This document shows, piece after piece, positions 13,189-20,916 of a stretch of DNA of 20,916 bases. Location: positions 1 through 20,916 of IMG/VR virus record IMGVR_UViG_3300020191_000090, one strand, 5' to 3'. The translations under genes were made by a program, and so were the position numbers. The notes under the pieces were generated by a model that did no database searches, was not told the DNA's origin, and saw only the letters and a list, made by a program, of their open reading frames with translations. The DNA comes from a virus. How positions within the stretch are numbered: the first letter of the stretch is position 1; the number at the start of each line of letters is the position of its first letter.

Positions 13189-14097
13189 TTATTTTGCCCT
13201 GGTTACTTCTAGTATTGGCTCGCAAATATCTTTGTTATTTTCCTTGGTTTTCCTTGCACTAAATCTAAGCCAAAGTGCTCCCGTAGGTTTTGGTGGCCCG
13301 CCCCTTTCAATATGCCACCCTCCGTATCCGTCAGAATATTCTTCTTTGTAGCTTGGAACCTTCAGGTGCAGTTGTTCATCGTGATAAATTGAACCTTTGT
13401 TAGTCAGCCGGATTCTTGCGATTGGGAACTGCCATTCGTTATGGGTATGCCCTGTTGCTACAATATGTGCATCTGGTAAATAAACTGCCTGCCTGTTTGT
13501 TTGTATTGTCCCTTTTGTAACAGGTGCGTCCCCTCCGTATCCGTGGTGATACCACATGTTTTTGGTCATACATTGGGAATGATACATGATTTGGAACTTT
13601 ACCCATCCACTCATCCCACCAACTTTAATTGAACTGCCTTCCTTGTCGTTGAGCTTTTCAGCAAGTCTTTCTGTAAGGTTGGTTTCGTGCCTCTTTGCTA
13701 TGTTTGTTTCATGATTGCCAAGTGCCATGATCGCAAAGTTTTTTGCGTAAGGTGCGTAGAATTTTGCTGCCGTATTAACCAAGCTATCCAGGTAATCCCC
13801 TTTTGCGTGCTCTGGTTTCAAATCTTTCTTTGTACCCCTGGGATCGTATTTCCCCTGCATTGCACAAAATAAATCACCACCATCTATGATAATTGCGTTT
13901 CTTTCTTTCGCCTGCTTTAGATGCCTGAGTTCCATTGCGTTGTCAGATTTTGGGTTATCATGATGTCTATCAAATGACAACAACACCCAAAAAGAATCTT
14001 CTGCAGCCGATGATTTTAATCTATGTTTTACAAAGAAAACATTCCGGCTCCTTTGTGTTACCTCCGTGCAGCCGATTGGTATTTTCTGAACAGGCAT
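13189..14097 (-). CDS. Calcineurin-like metallophosphoesterase (302 aa)
   Basis: The ordered metal-binding motifs of the metallophosphoesterase superfamily are present: FDRHHDN (Asp43, His45/46), IDGGDLF (Asp75), ALGNHE (Asn128, His129), YHHGYG (His184/185) and ATGHTHNEW (His217, His219). The family hydrolyses phosphomono- or diesters with two metal ions; members include nucleases and protein or nucleotide phosphatases, and the substrate here cannot be told. Its ATG overlaps the portal stop by one base (TAATG at 14095-14099), so it is co-translated with the portal, an odd partner for a virion gene. It may process DNA ends during packaging or act on host nucleotides. It ends before the terminator. 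Confidence 0.85.
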   Translation of the reverse strand: MPVQKIPIGCTEVTQRSRNVFFVKHRLKSSAAEDSFWVLLSFDRHHDNPKSDNAMELRHLKQAKERNAIIIDGGDLFCAMQGKYDPRGTKKDLKPEHAKGDYLDSLVNTAAKFYAPYAKNFAIMALGNHETNIAKRHETNLTERLAEKLNDKEGSSIKVGGMSGWVKFQIMYHSQCMTKNMWYHHGYGGDAPVTKGTIQTNRQAVYLPDAHIVATGHTHNEWQFPIARIRLTNKGSIYHDEQLHLKVPSYKEEYSDGYGGWHIERGGPPKPTGALWLRFSARKTKENNKDICEPILEVTRAK

Positions 14098-15779
14098 TAA
14101 GCCTTGTCTATTTCTTTGAGCTTTCTAATGGCCCACTCGATACCACTTGTTCCACCCCAAGCATCCCACATTAATCCTCCGCATCCTTCTGAATATGGTA
14201 CATCTTTGTGCTGCTGATGCCTTTTGAAACTTGCCATTCTTGCGATGGTTTCCCTGCTAATGTTTTCGCCTTTTGCTAATTGGTTTGCCCGTGCCCACCC
14301 AACAGGTGTTCCGCAATCTGGGTTATTTTCGTCTCTGTACTTCAATGCCCTTTTTGCGTTATTGGATGCAGACTTTGGGTAATCGTTGTAAGTTGCAAAC
14401 TCAAGGGATTCTAGTTTTTCTTCTTCTGTTACTAATGCGGATTCTCCAAGGTATTCTTTTTCTATCGCCCTGTCTTTTGCCATTTTCTTTAGCTCTTCTT
14501 CGTAGTCCATGCCATTGGCTGCATAGATTGTGGATTTACTTGCCAATCCGTTTTCTAATAGAACTGCATCTGTTTGTGCATCTTGCCTCCGGTCTAGGGT
14601 TGGGCTTGTTGTCCACATGAAGTCGAAACTCTCTCTATCCCCTTCGACCATTCCGTTTATTTCGCCATTATTTTCCCATTTGTACATCTTCCATTTACAT
14701 AATCTTCGCAAGAAAATGTCTTCTATCTGTTCCCTGATTTGCCCAAACCTGTGATTGGTAACTGCTCTGGTTGCTTTTGAACTGCTGAAAGATGCGTTTG
14801 ACCACCCAACTAGGTTTTCTACGGTTATGCCAACAGAAGAGCAGGCAAAGGAAATCAGCGACAACATGAATTTGTCCACCCCATCAACTGCACCCCCTTG
14901 TATGGTTTCAACTGATTCTCCGGCTTCTAGTAACAACAAGGATCCTGAGTAAAGTTTCTTGTATGATGAACGCATGGGTTCGTCGCCAAATTCGTTACCA
15001 TCCCATCTTGCCGAATATGGTTGGTTGCTTGTGATGAACCCTGTTAGTGCTGAACTTGTTTTAACTTTAGCAGTATATGCAGTTTGCACCTCATGTATGT
15101 CTTCAAGAGTTTTGGTTGCTGCTGCTAATAACGGAGTGCCCCTGATTTGCCCAATCCGTGTCGTATTTGCTACATGTATGCAGTCTTTGCTATTTATGTA
15201 AATGCCTTCTGAATAATCTACTACACCATCTTTAACCTGGGCTATTCTGTATTGGGTTGGGCGGCCAAATTGATTCAATACAATTCCATCGACTTCGTTT
15301 TTCTTTCGTTTCTGTGGGTCATGGCTACTTGCTACCCTTTCGGATGGTACAAGTTGAAAGCTGCCCCCCTTTGTTAGCAATACAAATGCTTCACCTGCTA
15401 ATAGCAAATCGGTGATAATATGCTGTAAAACCTTTTGCATACCATGGCCAGATATTTCGCAATTTCTAAAATAGTTTTTAAAAAGTTTATTTTGTTTTTC
15501 GTTGAGTTCTTCATTGCTACCCATTGCCTGGTATTTGCAGCTTCCCAAGTTGCTTACAAATACTTGGATAATGGATTTGCAGATTGGGTTGTTTCTCTCG
15601 AGGTCTCGCAGGGTTGAAAGCAATTCTAAACGATTGCCATGCGATAAAACTTTTTCTTCTGTTTGGGTAATACTGCTTCTGTCAAGAGCATCTTCGTGTT
15701 TTCTCCATGAAGGCCGGCTACCTGCGTAGCCAAATTGTACAGGTTTCCCGAACTCGTTTAGTATTGTCTGCGGTTGCAT
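14097..15779 (-). CDS. Portal protein, lambda type, with C-terminal extra domain (560 aa)
   Basis: Residues about 30-400 resemble lambda gpB-type portals: LERNNPICKSIIQVFVSNLG near 60, a LLLAGEAFVLLTKGGSFQLV segment, DCIHVANTTRIGQIRGTPLL, KTLEDIHEVQTAYTAKVKTS, and ATRAVTNHRFGQIREQIEDI. Twelve such subunits would form the DNA channel at one vertex. Residues 464-560 form an added domain with NAKRALKYRDENN, CGTPVGWARANQLAKGE, SRETIARMASFKRH and the ending GGLMWDAWGGTSGIEWAIRK, a pattern I know from other phage head proteins (some portals and proteases) but without an established role. The start follows AAGGAG at ideal spacing, the best ribosome site among the head genes. The start lies inside the end of the gpW-like gene. 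Confidence 0.88.
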   Translation of the reverse strand: MQPQTILNEFGKPVQFGYAGSRPSWRKHEDALDRSSITQTEEKVLSHGNRLELLSTLRDLERNNPICKSIIQVFVSNLGSCKYQAMGSNEELNEKQNKLFKNYFRNCEISGHGMQKVLQHIITDLLLAGEAFVLLTKGGSFQLVPSERVASSHDPQKRKKNEVDGIVLNQFGRPTQYRIAQVKDGVVDYSEGIYINSKDCIHVANTTRIGQIRGTPLLAAATKTLEDIHEVQTAYTAKVKTSSALTGFITSNQPYSARWDGNEFGDEPMRSSYKKLYSGSLLLLEAGESVETIQGGAVDGVDKFMLSLISFACSSVGITVENLVGWSNASFSSSKATRAVTNHRFGQIREQIEDIFLRRLCKWKMYKWENNGEINGMVEGDRESFDFMWTTSPTLDRRQDAQTDAVLLENGLASKSTIYAANGMDYEEELKKMAKDRAIEKEYLGESALVTEEEKLESLEFATYNDYPKSASNNAKRALKYRDENNPDCGTPVGWARANQLAKGENISRETIARMASFKRHQQHKDVPYSEGCGGLMWDAWGGTSGIEWAIRKLKEIDKA

Positions 15780-16033
15780 ATTATCATCTCCTTAAAGTTA
15801 GGGTTCAATGCTACACCCTGGGTTCGGGCGTTTACAACCTCATACTCTTTTTCTGCTCGCTCAAGCTCTTCTCTAATTTCTTCTTGCTGCCGAAAACTCT
15901 TATTACTTCCGGCTGAAGAATATTGTGTTAGCCCTAAGGTTTCCAATCTTTCTAAAGTCTTTGCCAACCTGGTTATTCTTGCAGCAAGAAATTCCAAATA
16001 TTGTTCGTCGGTTCTGTATTTATACGATGCCAT
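15758..16033 (-). CDS. gpW-like head-tail joining protein candidate (91 aa)
   Basis: A 91-residue frame starting MASYKYRTDEQYLEFLAARI, with a first helix of that type and a long charged helix (RQQEEIREELERAEKEYEVV). Short helical proteins with a TDEQYLEFL-like start between large terminase and portal are usually gpW-type joiners that plug the portal after DNA packaging, though lambda gpW is shorter (68 residues). I chose ATG 16031-16033 because it lies 17 nt after the upstream stop; a longer frame from 16090 adds 19 Cys-rich residues that overlap the previous gene. Its 3' end overlaps the portal by 22 nt and carries the portal ribosome site. Confidence 0.6.
   Translation of the reverse strand: MASYKYRTDEQYLEFLAARITRLAKTLERLETLGLTQYSSAGSNKSFRQQEEIREELERAEKEYEVVNARTQGVALNPNFKEMIICNRRQY
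15788..15793 (-). promoter_or_regulatory. Strong Shine-Dalgarno (AAGGAG) of the portal gene
   Basis: AAGGAG lies 8 nt before the portal ATG and inside the coding sequence of the gpW-like gene. Most other starts in the window lack such a site, so it suggests the portal is translated independently and that the host uses the Shine-Dalgarno pathway at least in part. Confidence 0.8.
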
Positions 16034-16050
16034 GCAAAAGGTGCAGGTGT

Positions 16051-16878
16051 CTACTTGGCAAAGATTAATGGATACCTGCTTGGCATCCAATTTTTCATAT
16101 CCTTGTAGAACTCTTTTTTTATTGCCTGGTTCTTAAATAGATTTACTCTTGCTCTGGTTGCTTCCAACAATTTTCTATTAGCGCCCCTTGTTGCAGACAT
16201 TTTGATGCCCTTGGATTCTACCTTGATTGCTGCCTCGAATTTCTGGGTTATGTTTTTTCCAGACGACCTCGGAGCAACAATTTTACGGACTGCCGGAGAT
16301 AACATCGCTCGCATTTTGTTTTTACCAAGCCCCCTAATGGGGAATACAATATTAGCTTTTTCTGCCATGATTGGAAACTGCCCTGCTGTAATGCCTCGGT
16401 ATGTTATTTTGCGTTTTGTTGTTGCAAGAGCTTTTGGAAATACTTCTCCGAACATGTGTTCTTTCAACCATTGCTGCCGTGGATATGGATGTGCATAAAT
16501 CTTACCTCCTCTTTTAGGGAATCTTTTCTTTACACCTGGAGGAGTTTTCATGCCTACGGTATTAGGTTGCCTGCCAACCATCTTGGGCTCTCCAATGTGA
16601 TAATACCTGCCGTTTCTTTTGGTAATCATTTTTGCACCCTTTGCACCTAACAAGTCAAAACCCTGTGGTAAGTTGTATGGCACAATACCCCCCCTTAACT
16701 TGCCCTTAGACATCCTGCCTTTTATGTCTGCTACTTTTGTTTTACGGGCTGCCCCGTTTAGCACCATCCCTACTTCTGCCTTCAATACTTCCTTGAAGGT
16801 TTTACCTGAGAGGTTTGCCAATCCTTTTACAACTGCACCAAATCCACTTATGTCTACTGCGTCTTTTGTTTTTTTCAC
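16051..16878 (-). CDS. Basic structural protein between terminase and gpW-like gene (275 aa), role unknown
   Basis: A 275-residue, strongly basic frame. The N-terminus (GLANLSGKTFKEVLKAEVGM, then VLNGAARKTK) has the helix and TGK-type pattern seen at the start of HK97 gp10-like and other tail-completion proteins. The middle is Lys/Gly/Pro-rich (MITKRNGRYYHIGEP, KMVGRQPNTVGMKTPPGVKK), and the C-terminus (ANRKLLEATRARVNLFKNQA) is a basic helix. The start is GTG at 16876-16878, which overlaps the terminase TGA as GTGA; no ATG fits. A connector or minor capsid protein is most likely given its place between terminase and portal, where the closest relatives carry only short genes. Function is not settled. 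Confidence 0.68.
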   Translation of the reverse strand: MKKTKDAVDISGFGAVVKGLANLSGKTFKEVLKAEVGMVLNGAARKTKVADIKGRMSKGKLRGGIVPYNLPQGFDLLGAKGAKMITKRNGRYYHIGEPKMVGRQPNTVGMKTPPGVKKRFPKRGGKIYAHPYPRQQWLKEHMFGEVFPKALATTKRKITYRGITAGQFPIMAEKANIVFPIRGLGKNKMRAMLSPAVRKIVAPRSSGKNITQKFEAAIKVESKGIKMSATRGANRKLLEATRARVNLFKNQAIKKEFYKDMKNWMPSRYPLIFAK

Positions 16879-18665
16879 ATTTCTTCGGGTCGATGGGATT
16901 CGCTTAAGGGTGCTCTCCTACTATCTGTTGGCCTGTCTACTTTGCCCACTTTAGTTTTCTTAAAAAACGAACCAATCGCTAATGAATAATTTAAGCAGTC
17001 AAACCAATGGTTCTCCCTGTCTATTTGCTTAAATTCAAACTTTGCCCTGCCGTTTTTGTCCCTTATTTCGACTTCTACTTCGGATAATAAATGTCTGTAC
17101 AAAAGGTAATCAGCGTTTCTGTAAATGGAAAGTCCGGCTAACTTTTGGTTCCGCATTCGCACCAACAATCTTTTGAAGTGCAGATTGTTGACATCAAACC
17201 TTGGTATAGTTCCTTTCACCGCTTTGTCTTTTTGCCCATCTGTTGGGTTTACTTGGGTTATGTTGAGTTGCCCTTGCATAGTCTGTTGCCCCCGTATAGC
17301 AAACCACTTATTCCCCAGGTTCAAAAGGTTAGATAAAACAAAAGCAGTATTATATGCAGAATCCACCCCTGCATAGTCGCAGTTGTATCGGTTGTAAAGG
17401 TCACTTAGGTCTTGGAAATTATCTGCCCTACCATTGTCCACTATGTGGGTAATTCCCATGTTATCATGTGCCGTAACCATCCAATAAAATTCGTATTTCT
17501 GCACATCGCAGGTAAGAAGCACCAAAGAGTCGGCAGGTATTTCGCCCCTAGCATATTCTCCCTCGAGCTGCTTCATTTTTATCACGTCAGGTGTATCTTC
17601 TGTGTCGTGCTTCCATGGCAGAGCTTGGAAACTATTACGAAAATCTTGCAGTTGGTTTGTTCCCTTTGCTTCCAGGAACATTCTTGCAGCATCCTTTATG
17701 CTTATGTAACTGCTATATAAGCTATTGAGGTGATAACCCTGGTGGCTCTCGTCAGCAGTTGGGTTTGTGCTGACCCATTTAGCTAATGGGGAGCTGACCA
17801 TTTTGTTTTTCTCTGCCGTGTCTTTAACTTCGTGCCCACATGATGGGCATACCAAAGCAGCAGATGATGCAGTTGCGTTGATGTCTATTTCCCCACCTTG
17901 TGTTTCTTTCTGCCATTTTACATGAAACTTTTCACCGTCTTCTTTGAACCCAATCTCTGCTAATTCACCACACGAAAGGCAAGGAACTCGGTAGGTATTA
18001 AAGGTGCTATGCTTCAAATGATGGTATATCGTTTCTGCTCCATCATCTACCGTTGGGGTAGATGCTAAAACAAATAGTTTCGATGATCCATACGCTTTGA
18101 TTCTATTGGATGCTAATTGTATTGCACCTGCTTCGTTCTGGTTGTTTACGCTCGCCTTGTCGCACTCGTCAAAACATACAACTGCACATGGGAAACTAGC
18201 CAACTTTGATGCCGAGCCTGCTCCACCTAAATGGACATTGCAGGTTGTAAGGTTGTAAGTCAGGTGGGTAAAGTTATCTGGGTTTGCAGGCAGAACCTTT
18301 CTTACCTCGGCAGATGCTTCCATCATTGGCTTAATTCTTTCTTTAGAAATCTGCCTGGCAGCAGTATCGCTCGGCATCAAATATAAAACGGGCTTTGGTG
18401 TCTTTGTGACTACATAGAGCAATCCAATATGCATCAATGTGGTTTTGCCTGTTTGCGATGCAAAACAGACGGTTAATCTATCTGTCCTTTTATTCCCAAA
18501 TTGATTTAATGGTTCTATCAAATATTGATTGAACCCTGCTTTGAAATAACCTGCGTATGGGGAAACTTCTTTTGGAATGTAAATGTGTTTTTCTGCCCAC
18601 TCGCTTACCGTCTGATTTTCTTTAGGAGCAAAGATGTTGGATGCAGTTGCTTCAAGGCTATTCAT
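16875..18665 (-). CDS. Large terminase subunit, GpA family (596 aa)
   Basis: The packaging motor and nuclease. From the chosen ATG (18663-18665), residues 69-76 are ASQTGKTT (Walker A-like), 161-168 AVVCFDEC (Walker B), followed by LASTPT near 201 (coupling motif). A zinc-ribbon insert has CLSC (Cys229, Cys232) and CPSC (Cys273, Cys276). The RuvC-like nuclease has likely metal aspartates in LTCDVQ (387), AGVDSAY (435) and HWFDCLNY (556). An earlier ATG at 18731 would overlap the small terminase by 74 nt; the chosen one overlaps by 8 nt (ATGAATAG), which is more usual. The small subunit lies just upstream and the basic structural gene follows by GTGA. Confidence 0.93.
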   Translation of the reverse strand: MNSLEATASNIFAPKENQTVSEWAEKHIYIPKEVSPYAGYFKAGFNQYLIEPLNQFGNKRTDRLTVCFASQTGKTTLMHIGLLYVVTKTPKPVLYLMPSDTAARQISKERIKPMMEASAEVRKVLPANPDNFTHLTYNLTTCNVHLGGAGSASKLASFPCAVVCFDECDKASVNNQNEAGAIQLASNRIKAYGSSKLFVLASTPTVDDGAETIYHHLKHSTFNTYRVPCLSCGELAEIGFKEDGEKFHVKWQKETQGGEIDINATASSAALVCPSCGHEVKDTAEKNKMVSSPLAKWVSTNPTADESHQGYHLNSLYSSYISIKDAARMFLEAKGTNQLQDFRNSFQALPWKHDTEDTPDVIKMKQLEGEYARGEIPADSLVLLTCDVQKYEFYWMVTAHDNMGITHIVDNGRADNFQDLSDLYNRYNCDYAGVDSAYNTAFVLSNLLNLGNKWFAIRGQQTMQGQLNITQVNPTDGQKDKAVKGTIPRFDVNNLHFKRLLVRMRNQKLAGLSIYRNADYLLYRHLLSEVEVEIRDKNGRAKFEFKQIDRENHWFDCLNYSLAIGSFFKKTKVGKVDRPTDSRRAPLSESHRPEEM

Positions 18666-19278
18666 ATTTGAATTGTTTCGTGCGTTGGTCAGACTCCATG
18701 CTTTTGCATAAATCTGCGTAAATGTTTTCAAGCTCTTGTTCTAATATTGCTTCTGCCCTTGATGGGTCTGTTGGGTTAAGTGCTGATGCAAGGTTTTCGG
18801 GCATGGAATCCAATGCCTTTTTCAATGGATAAAGAATTTTGCTTAGAGTTGCGCAAAGTTCATCGCTATCAACCAACCTGCCTTCTTTCTCTTCTACATG
18901 CAGCCTTTCAATTCTGTTCTTGAGCATTATGTTTTCCGATTGCCCCTCGAGCAGTTTCCCACGCAAATCAATCAGGTCTTGTGCCGTGAATGTTTTCCCA
19001 CCTATCTCAATTTTACCGCTACCCTGCCTGGCTAAACCTGCCCGTACTTGAAGCCAATCTTTGGCATCTTCGAGAGTTTCCGGCATTCCTTGTTTAACAT
19101 ACTTATAGTATGTTGAACGCTTAATATTAAGTTCTTGCCAAGGACTACTCTGGCTTTGGGTAATTATTTTTCTCTCTGCAGATGTTAGGGTTTTTCCGGC
19201 TTGTACCTTCTTAACAATATTTTTTAATTCTGCCTTTAAAACAGTATCTGCAAAGTTTTCTGGTATTAACTCAGCCAT
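18658..19278 (-). CDS. Small terminase subunit (206 aa)
   Basis: The partner that recognises the packaging site on phage DNA. Residues 45-70 look like a helix-turn-helix (PWQELNIKRSTYYKYVKQGM; the RSTYYKYVKQG part resembles the DNA-binding region of Nu1-like small terminases). Residues 106-138 (LIDLRGKLLEGQSENIMLKN and onward) are a coiled coil, and the C-terminus (TLSKILYPLKKALDSMPENL) is the kind of segment that contacts the large subunit. It overlaps the methyltransferase stop by 13 nt and the large terminase start by 8 nt. Position and layout make the call, without a unique motif. Confidence 0.78.
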   Translation of the reverse strand: MAELIPENFADTVLKAELKNIVKKVQAGKTLTSAERKIITQSQSSPWQELNIKRSTYYKYVKQGMPETLEDAKDWLQVRAGLARQGSGKIEIGGKTFTAQDLIDLRGKLLEGQSENIMLKNRIERLHVEEKEGRLVDSDELCATLSKILYPLKKALDSMPENLASALNPTDPSRAEAILEQELENIYADLCKSMESDQRTKQFKYE

Positions 19279-20330
19279 TGATTGATAACTGCTTTTGCCA
19301 CTTGCTCTGTCATTTTTGGAGGAACTGACATTCCAACCAGGTAGTTTCCTAGGGATTCTTTTTTTGCCACATAGTCATCAGGAAAGCTCTGCAATCTTTT
19401 CCTTTCTCTGAAACAAAATATTCTCGGCTCCGACCAGTGAGCATGGTCGTGATCTGTTGCAGTCAGAGTTGATGCAGGCTTTCCAGAATGCATTCTAACA
19501 TTTGTAAACCAACTTGGGCGTCCATAGAGTTTTACATGTGCTTTTTCAAAGTTATTTCCGGGCAAAGTTGCTTTCCATAAAGTTGTAAATTTCTCACTTA
19601 CAGCACAATATTTTTGCTCTTCTTTATTTAGAACTATGTCTTGCAATGCTTCGCCTGCTGTTATTATTGGTTCTTTAGGCTGCAAAATAAGTTTTTTCTT
19701 ATAGAGGTCTGATCTAATAGCACAAAAAAACACTCGCTGTCTTGCTTGAGGAACTCCACAGTTTTTTCCGTTAATTAAAAAGACCTGGACTCGATACCCT
19801 ATTTCCTCAAACCTTTTTATTACTAGCTTTGTATAACCTTTTGCGTTTCCAATAAGCATTCCTTTAACATTTTCTGCTATTGCTACTTTGGGCTTTAGCT
19901 CTTTAACTAGATCAAGGTAATCAAAAAAAAGATCCGAAAGAACCTGCTTTGCTTGCCCTTCCCTAAACTTCTTTTCTTTACTCCAATCTCTTTCTCTTTT
20001 ACCTGCCATTGAGAATGAACTGCAAGGTGGAGATCCATCTAATATATCGAGGTTGTAAAGTCTGTCATCAAGTTTCTGATTTAACAATTCCTTGATAGGA
20101 CAAAGGTAATAAAGTTCAGGCTTCAAGTTTTGCTGATAGTGCCATGCCATTTCCGGATCAATATCATTTGCCCCAAGTACATTTGCACCTGCTAATTTAT
20201 AGCCCATACTTGAACCCCCACCACAGGCAAAGGTACTAAAGACTTGTATGTTATTTGTCTGTTTTAAATCTGATAGAAACCATGAACAGTTATTCACTTG
20301 TTTATACAGGTTTATCAAATTCAAACCCAC
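19266..20330 (-). CDS. DNA (cytosine-5) methyltransferase (354 aa)
   Basis: The standard motifs are in order: FSTFACGGGSSMGYKLAG (motif I), NDIDPEM (II), GSPPCSSFS with catalytic Cys103 (IV), IAENVKGML (VI), QARQRVFF (VIII), a TRD-like region from about 215 to 300, and GNYLVGMSVPP (X). The enzyme transfers a methyl group from S-adenosylmethionine to C5 of cytosine; the target site cannot be read from sequence. The frame opens with GTG at 20328-20330, overlapping the ParB-like gene by 29 nt. A second GTG at 20297, just after that gene's stop, is a good alternative giving 343 residues. The position upstream of terminase fits protection against host restriction or marking of DNA for packaging. 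Confidence 0.93.
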   Translation of the reverse strand: MGLNLINLYKQVNNCSWFLSDLKQTNNIQVFSTFACGGGSSMGYKLAGANVLGANDIDPEMAWHYQQNLKPELYYLCPIKELLNQKLDDRLYNLDILDGSPPCSSFSMAGKRERDWSKEKKFREGQAKQVLSDLFFDYLDLVKELKPKVAIAENVKGMLIGNAKGYTKLVIKRFEEIGYRVQVFLINGKNCGVPQARQRVFFCAIRSDLYKKKLILQPKEPIITAGEALQDIVLNKEEQKYCAVSEKFTTLWKATLPGNNFEKAHVKLYGRPSWFTNVRMHSGKPASTLTATDHDHAHWSEPRIFCFRERKRLQSFPDDYVAKKESLGNYLVGMSVPPKMTEQVAKAVINQWLS

Positions 20331-20823
20331 ACTTTGGGCATTTGTGCTTTGTTTCTAAGTCTTCTAATTCTACTTCTGAAGTTTCTGTGTTTTCATTTTC
20401 TACATGGAATTGTGACATTAAAAAGCTCAGACTTGATTGATCGTATCCTGTAAGATCCAGGTCATTCTCTCCTGTATCAAGCTGCTCTATTAAATCTTTT
20501 AGTTTAGTATTATCACGCTCTGATAGTTCTGCTATCCGATTGTCTGCAATCATGTCTGACCACTCTTCTGCCTCTGTCAGATATTCTTGTTCGTCAACAG
20601 GAACTTTCTCAAAGCCTGCAAGCTTCGCGGCTTCAAGTCTTCCATGTCCTTTAACTATAAAGCCGGACCGTTTGCTAACTACAATGGCCTGCCGGAATCC
20701 TTGAACCTTTAGGATCTTTGCTAATAAAGCAATTTGCTCACTTGAGTGAGTATTAGGATTATTTGGATTTGGTACTAATTGACCAATATCTACCATATTT
20801 GTATAGCTACATTTTATAATCAT
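20302..20823 (-). CDS. ParB-like nuclease-domain protein with C-terminal CxxC (173 aa)
   Basis: Residues about 12-118 match the ParB/Srx N-terminal domain: LVPNPNNPNTHSSEQI at the start, KGHGRLEAAKLAG (GHGR at 59-62) and MIADNRIAEL. In ParB this fold binds CTP and DNA; phage copies near methyltransferases are often annotated as ParB-domain nucleases or co-modification proteins. A C-terminal CPKC (162-165) followed by GFEFD adds a possible zinc site. Met10 (MVDIGQLVP) is an alternative start. It overlaps the methyltransferase. It is the first gene in the window; 93 nt upstream contain no readable gene. Confidence 0.8.
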   Translation of the reverse strand: MIIKCSYTNMVDIGQLVPNPNNPNTHSSEQIALLAKILKVQGFRQAIVVSKRSGFIVKGHGRLEAAKLAGFEKVPVDEQEYLTEAEEWSDMIADNRIAELSERDNTKLKDLIEQLDTGENDLDLTGYDQSSLSFLMSQFHVENENTETSEVELEDLETKHKCPKCGFEFDKPV

Positions 20824-20916
20824 AGTCTGTTTCTCTATTTATTAAACAAATGAAGCAATAAAAAAAGTCTATGAAACCGAAAACTTTGGCTCTCGCAAAA
20901 ATAGCCGACCGCGCAC

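Noticed and set aside
16033-16090. Longer start for the gpW-like gene
   Set aside because: The added 19 residues overlap the upstream gene, are Cys-rich and unlike the rest of the protein.
18665-18731. Upstream ATG giving a large terminase of 618 residues
   Set aside because: It would overlap the small terminase by 74 nt; the ATG at 18663-18665 gives an 8-nt overlap and keeps all motifs.
20824-20916. Possible promoter or terminator at the right edge
   Set aside because: The AT-rich sequence has weak promoter-like hexamers and a 4-bp GGCT/AGCC stem without a T-run close enough; nothing is strong enough to call.

Overview
The window is a stretch of tailed double-stranded DNA phage (or prophage) genome carrying the packaging, head and tail genes. 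Every gene I can support lies on the minus strand, so transcription runs from high to low coordinates. The genes are tightly packed and many junctions are ATGA, GTGA or TAATG overlaps. The large terminase is of the lambda GpA type, the portal is of the lambda type, and a 924-residue tape measure is present with no sheath gene visible, which points to a lambda-like siphovirus. The sequence is moderately AT-rich and most starts lack a Shine-Dalgarno sequence; the portal gene is a clear exception. The lectin-like domain with a C-terminal AHKWGL-type motif is a style I associate with marine Verrucomicrobiota, Planctomycetota and Bacteroidota. The host guess stays tentative. No integrase, lysis, replication, tRNA or CRISPR element is visible.

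Layout in transcription order. (1) 20823-18658: a ParB-like nuclease-domain protein, a DNA cytosine methyltransferase and the small terminase. (2) 18665-13189: large terminase, a basic unknown protein, a short gpW-like candidate, a portal with an extra C-terminal domain, and a metallophosphoesterase. This block ends in tandem hairpins and a strong rho-independent terminator at 13097-13128. (3) 13000-10514: an accessory cassette of eleven small genes, including three that encode fewer than 50 residues and one 28-residue membrane peptide, closed by a second terminator at 10431-10460. (4) 10401-7897: protease fused to a scaffold, major capsid protein and a capsid-adjacent protein with a beta-rich inserted domain. 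(5) 7881-5100: a head-tail adaptor candidate fused to 12-residue repeats and a lectin-like domain, then tail terminator, tail tube and assembly chaperone candidates. (6) 5077-1: tape measure, a proline-rich heptapeptide-repeat protein, a coiled-coil protein and three unrecognised tail-tip or baseplate genes, the last cut by the window edge.

How the genes work together: the terminase pair would cut DNA and pump it through the portal into a prohead built from the capsid protein on the scaffold, which the fused protease then clears. The adaptor and tail terminator join the head to a tail built around the tape measure. The methyltransferase and ParB-like protein sit just upstream of the terminase genes and probably mark or process phage DNA before packaging. 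The most unusual parts are the terminator-bounded cassette in the middle of the head genes, with its repeated junction sequences and micro-ORFs; the adaptor-repeat-lectin fusion; the portal C-terminal domain; and the proline-rich repeat protein just after the tape measure.
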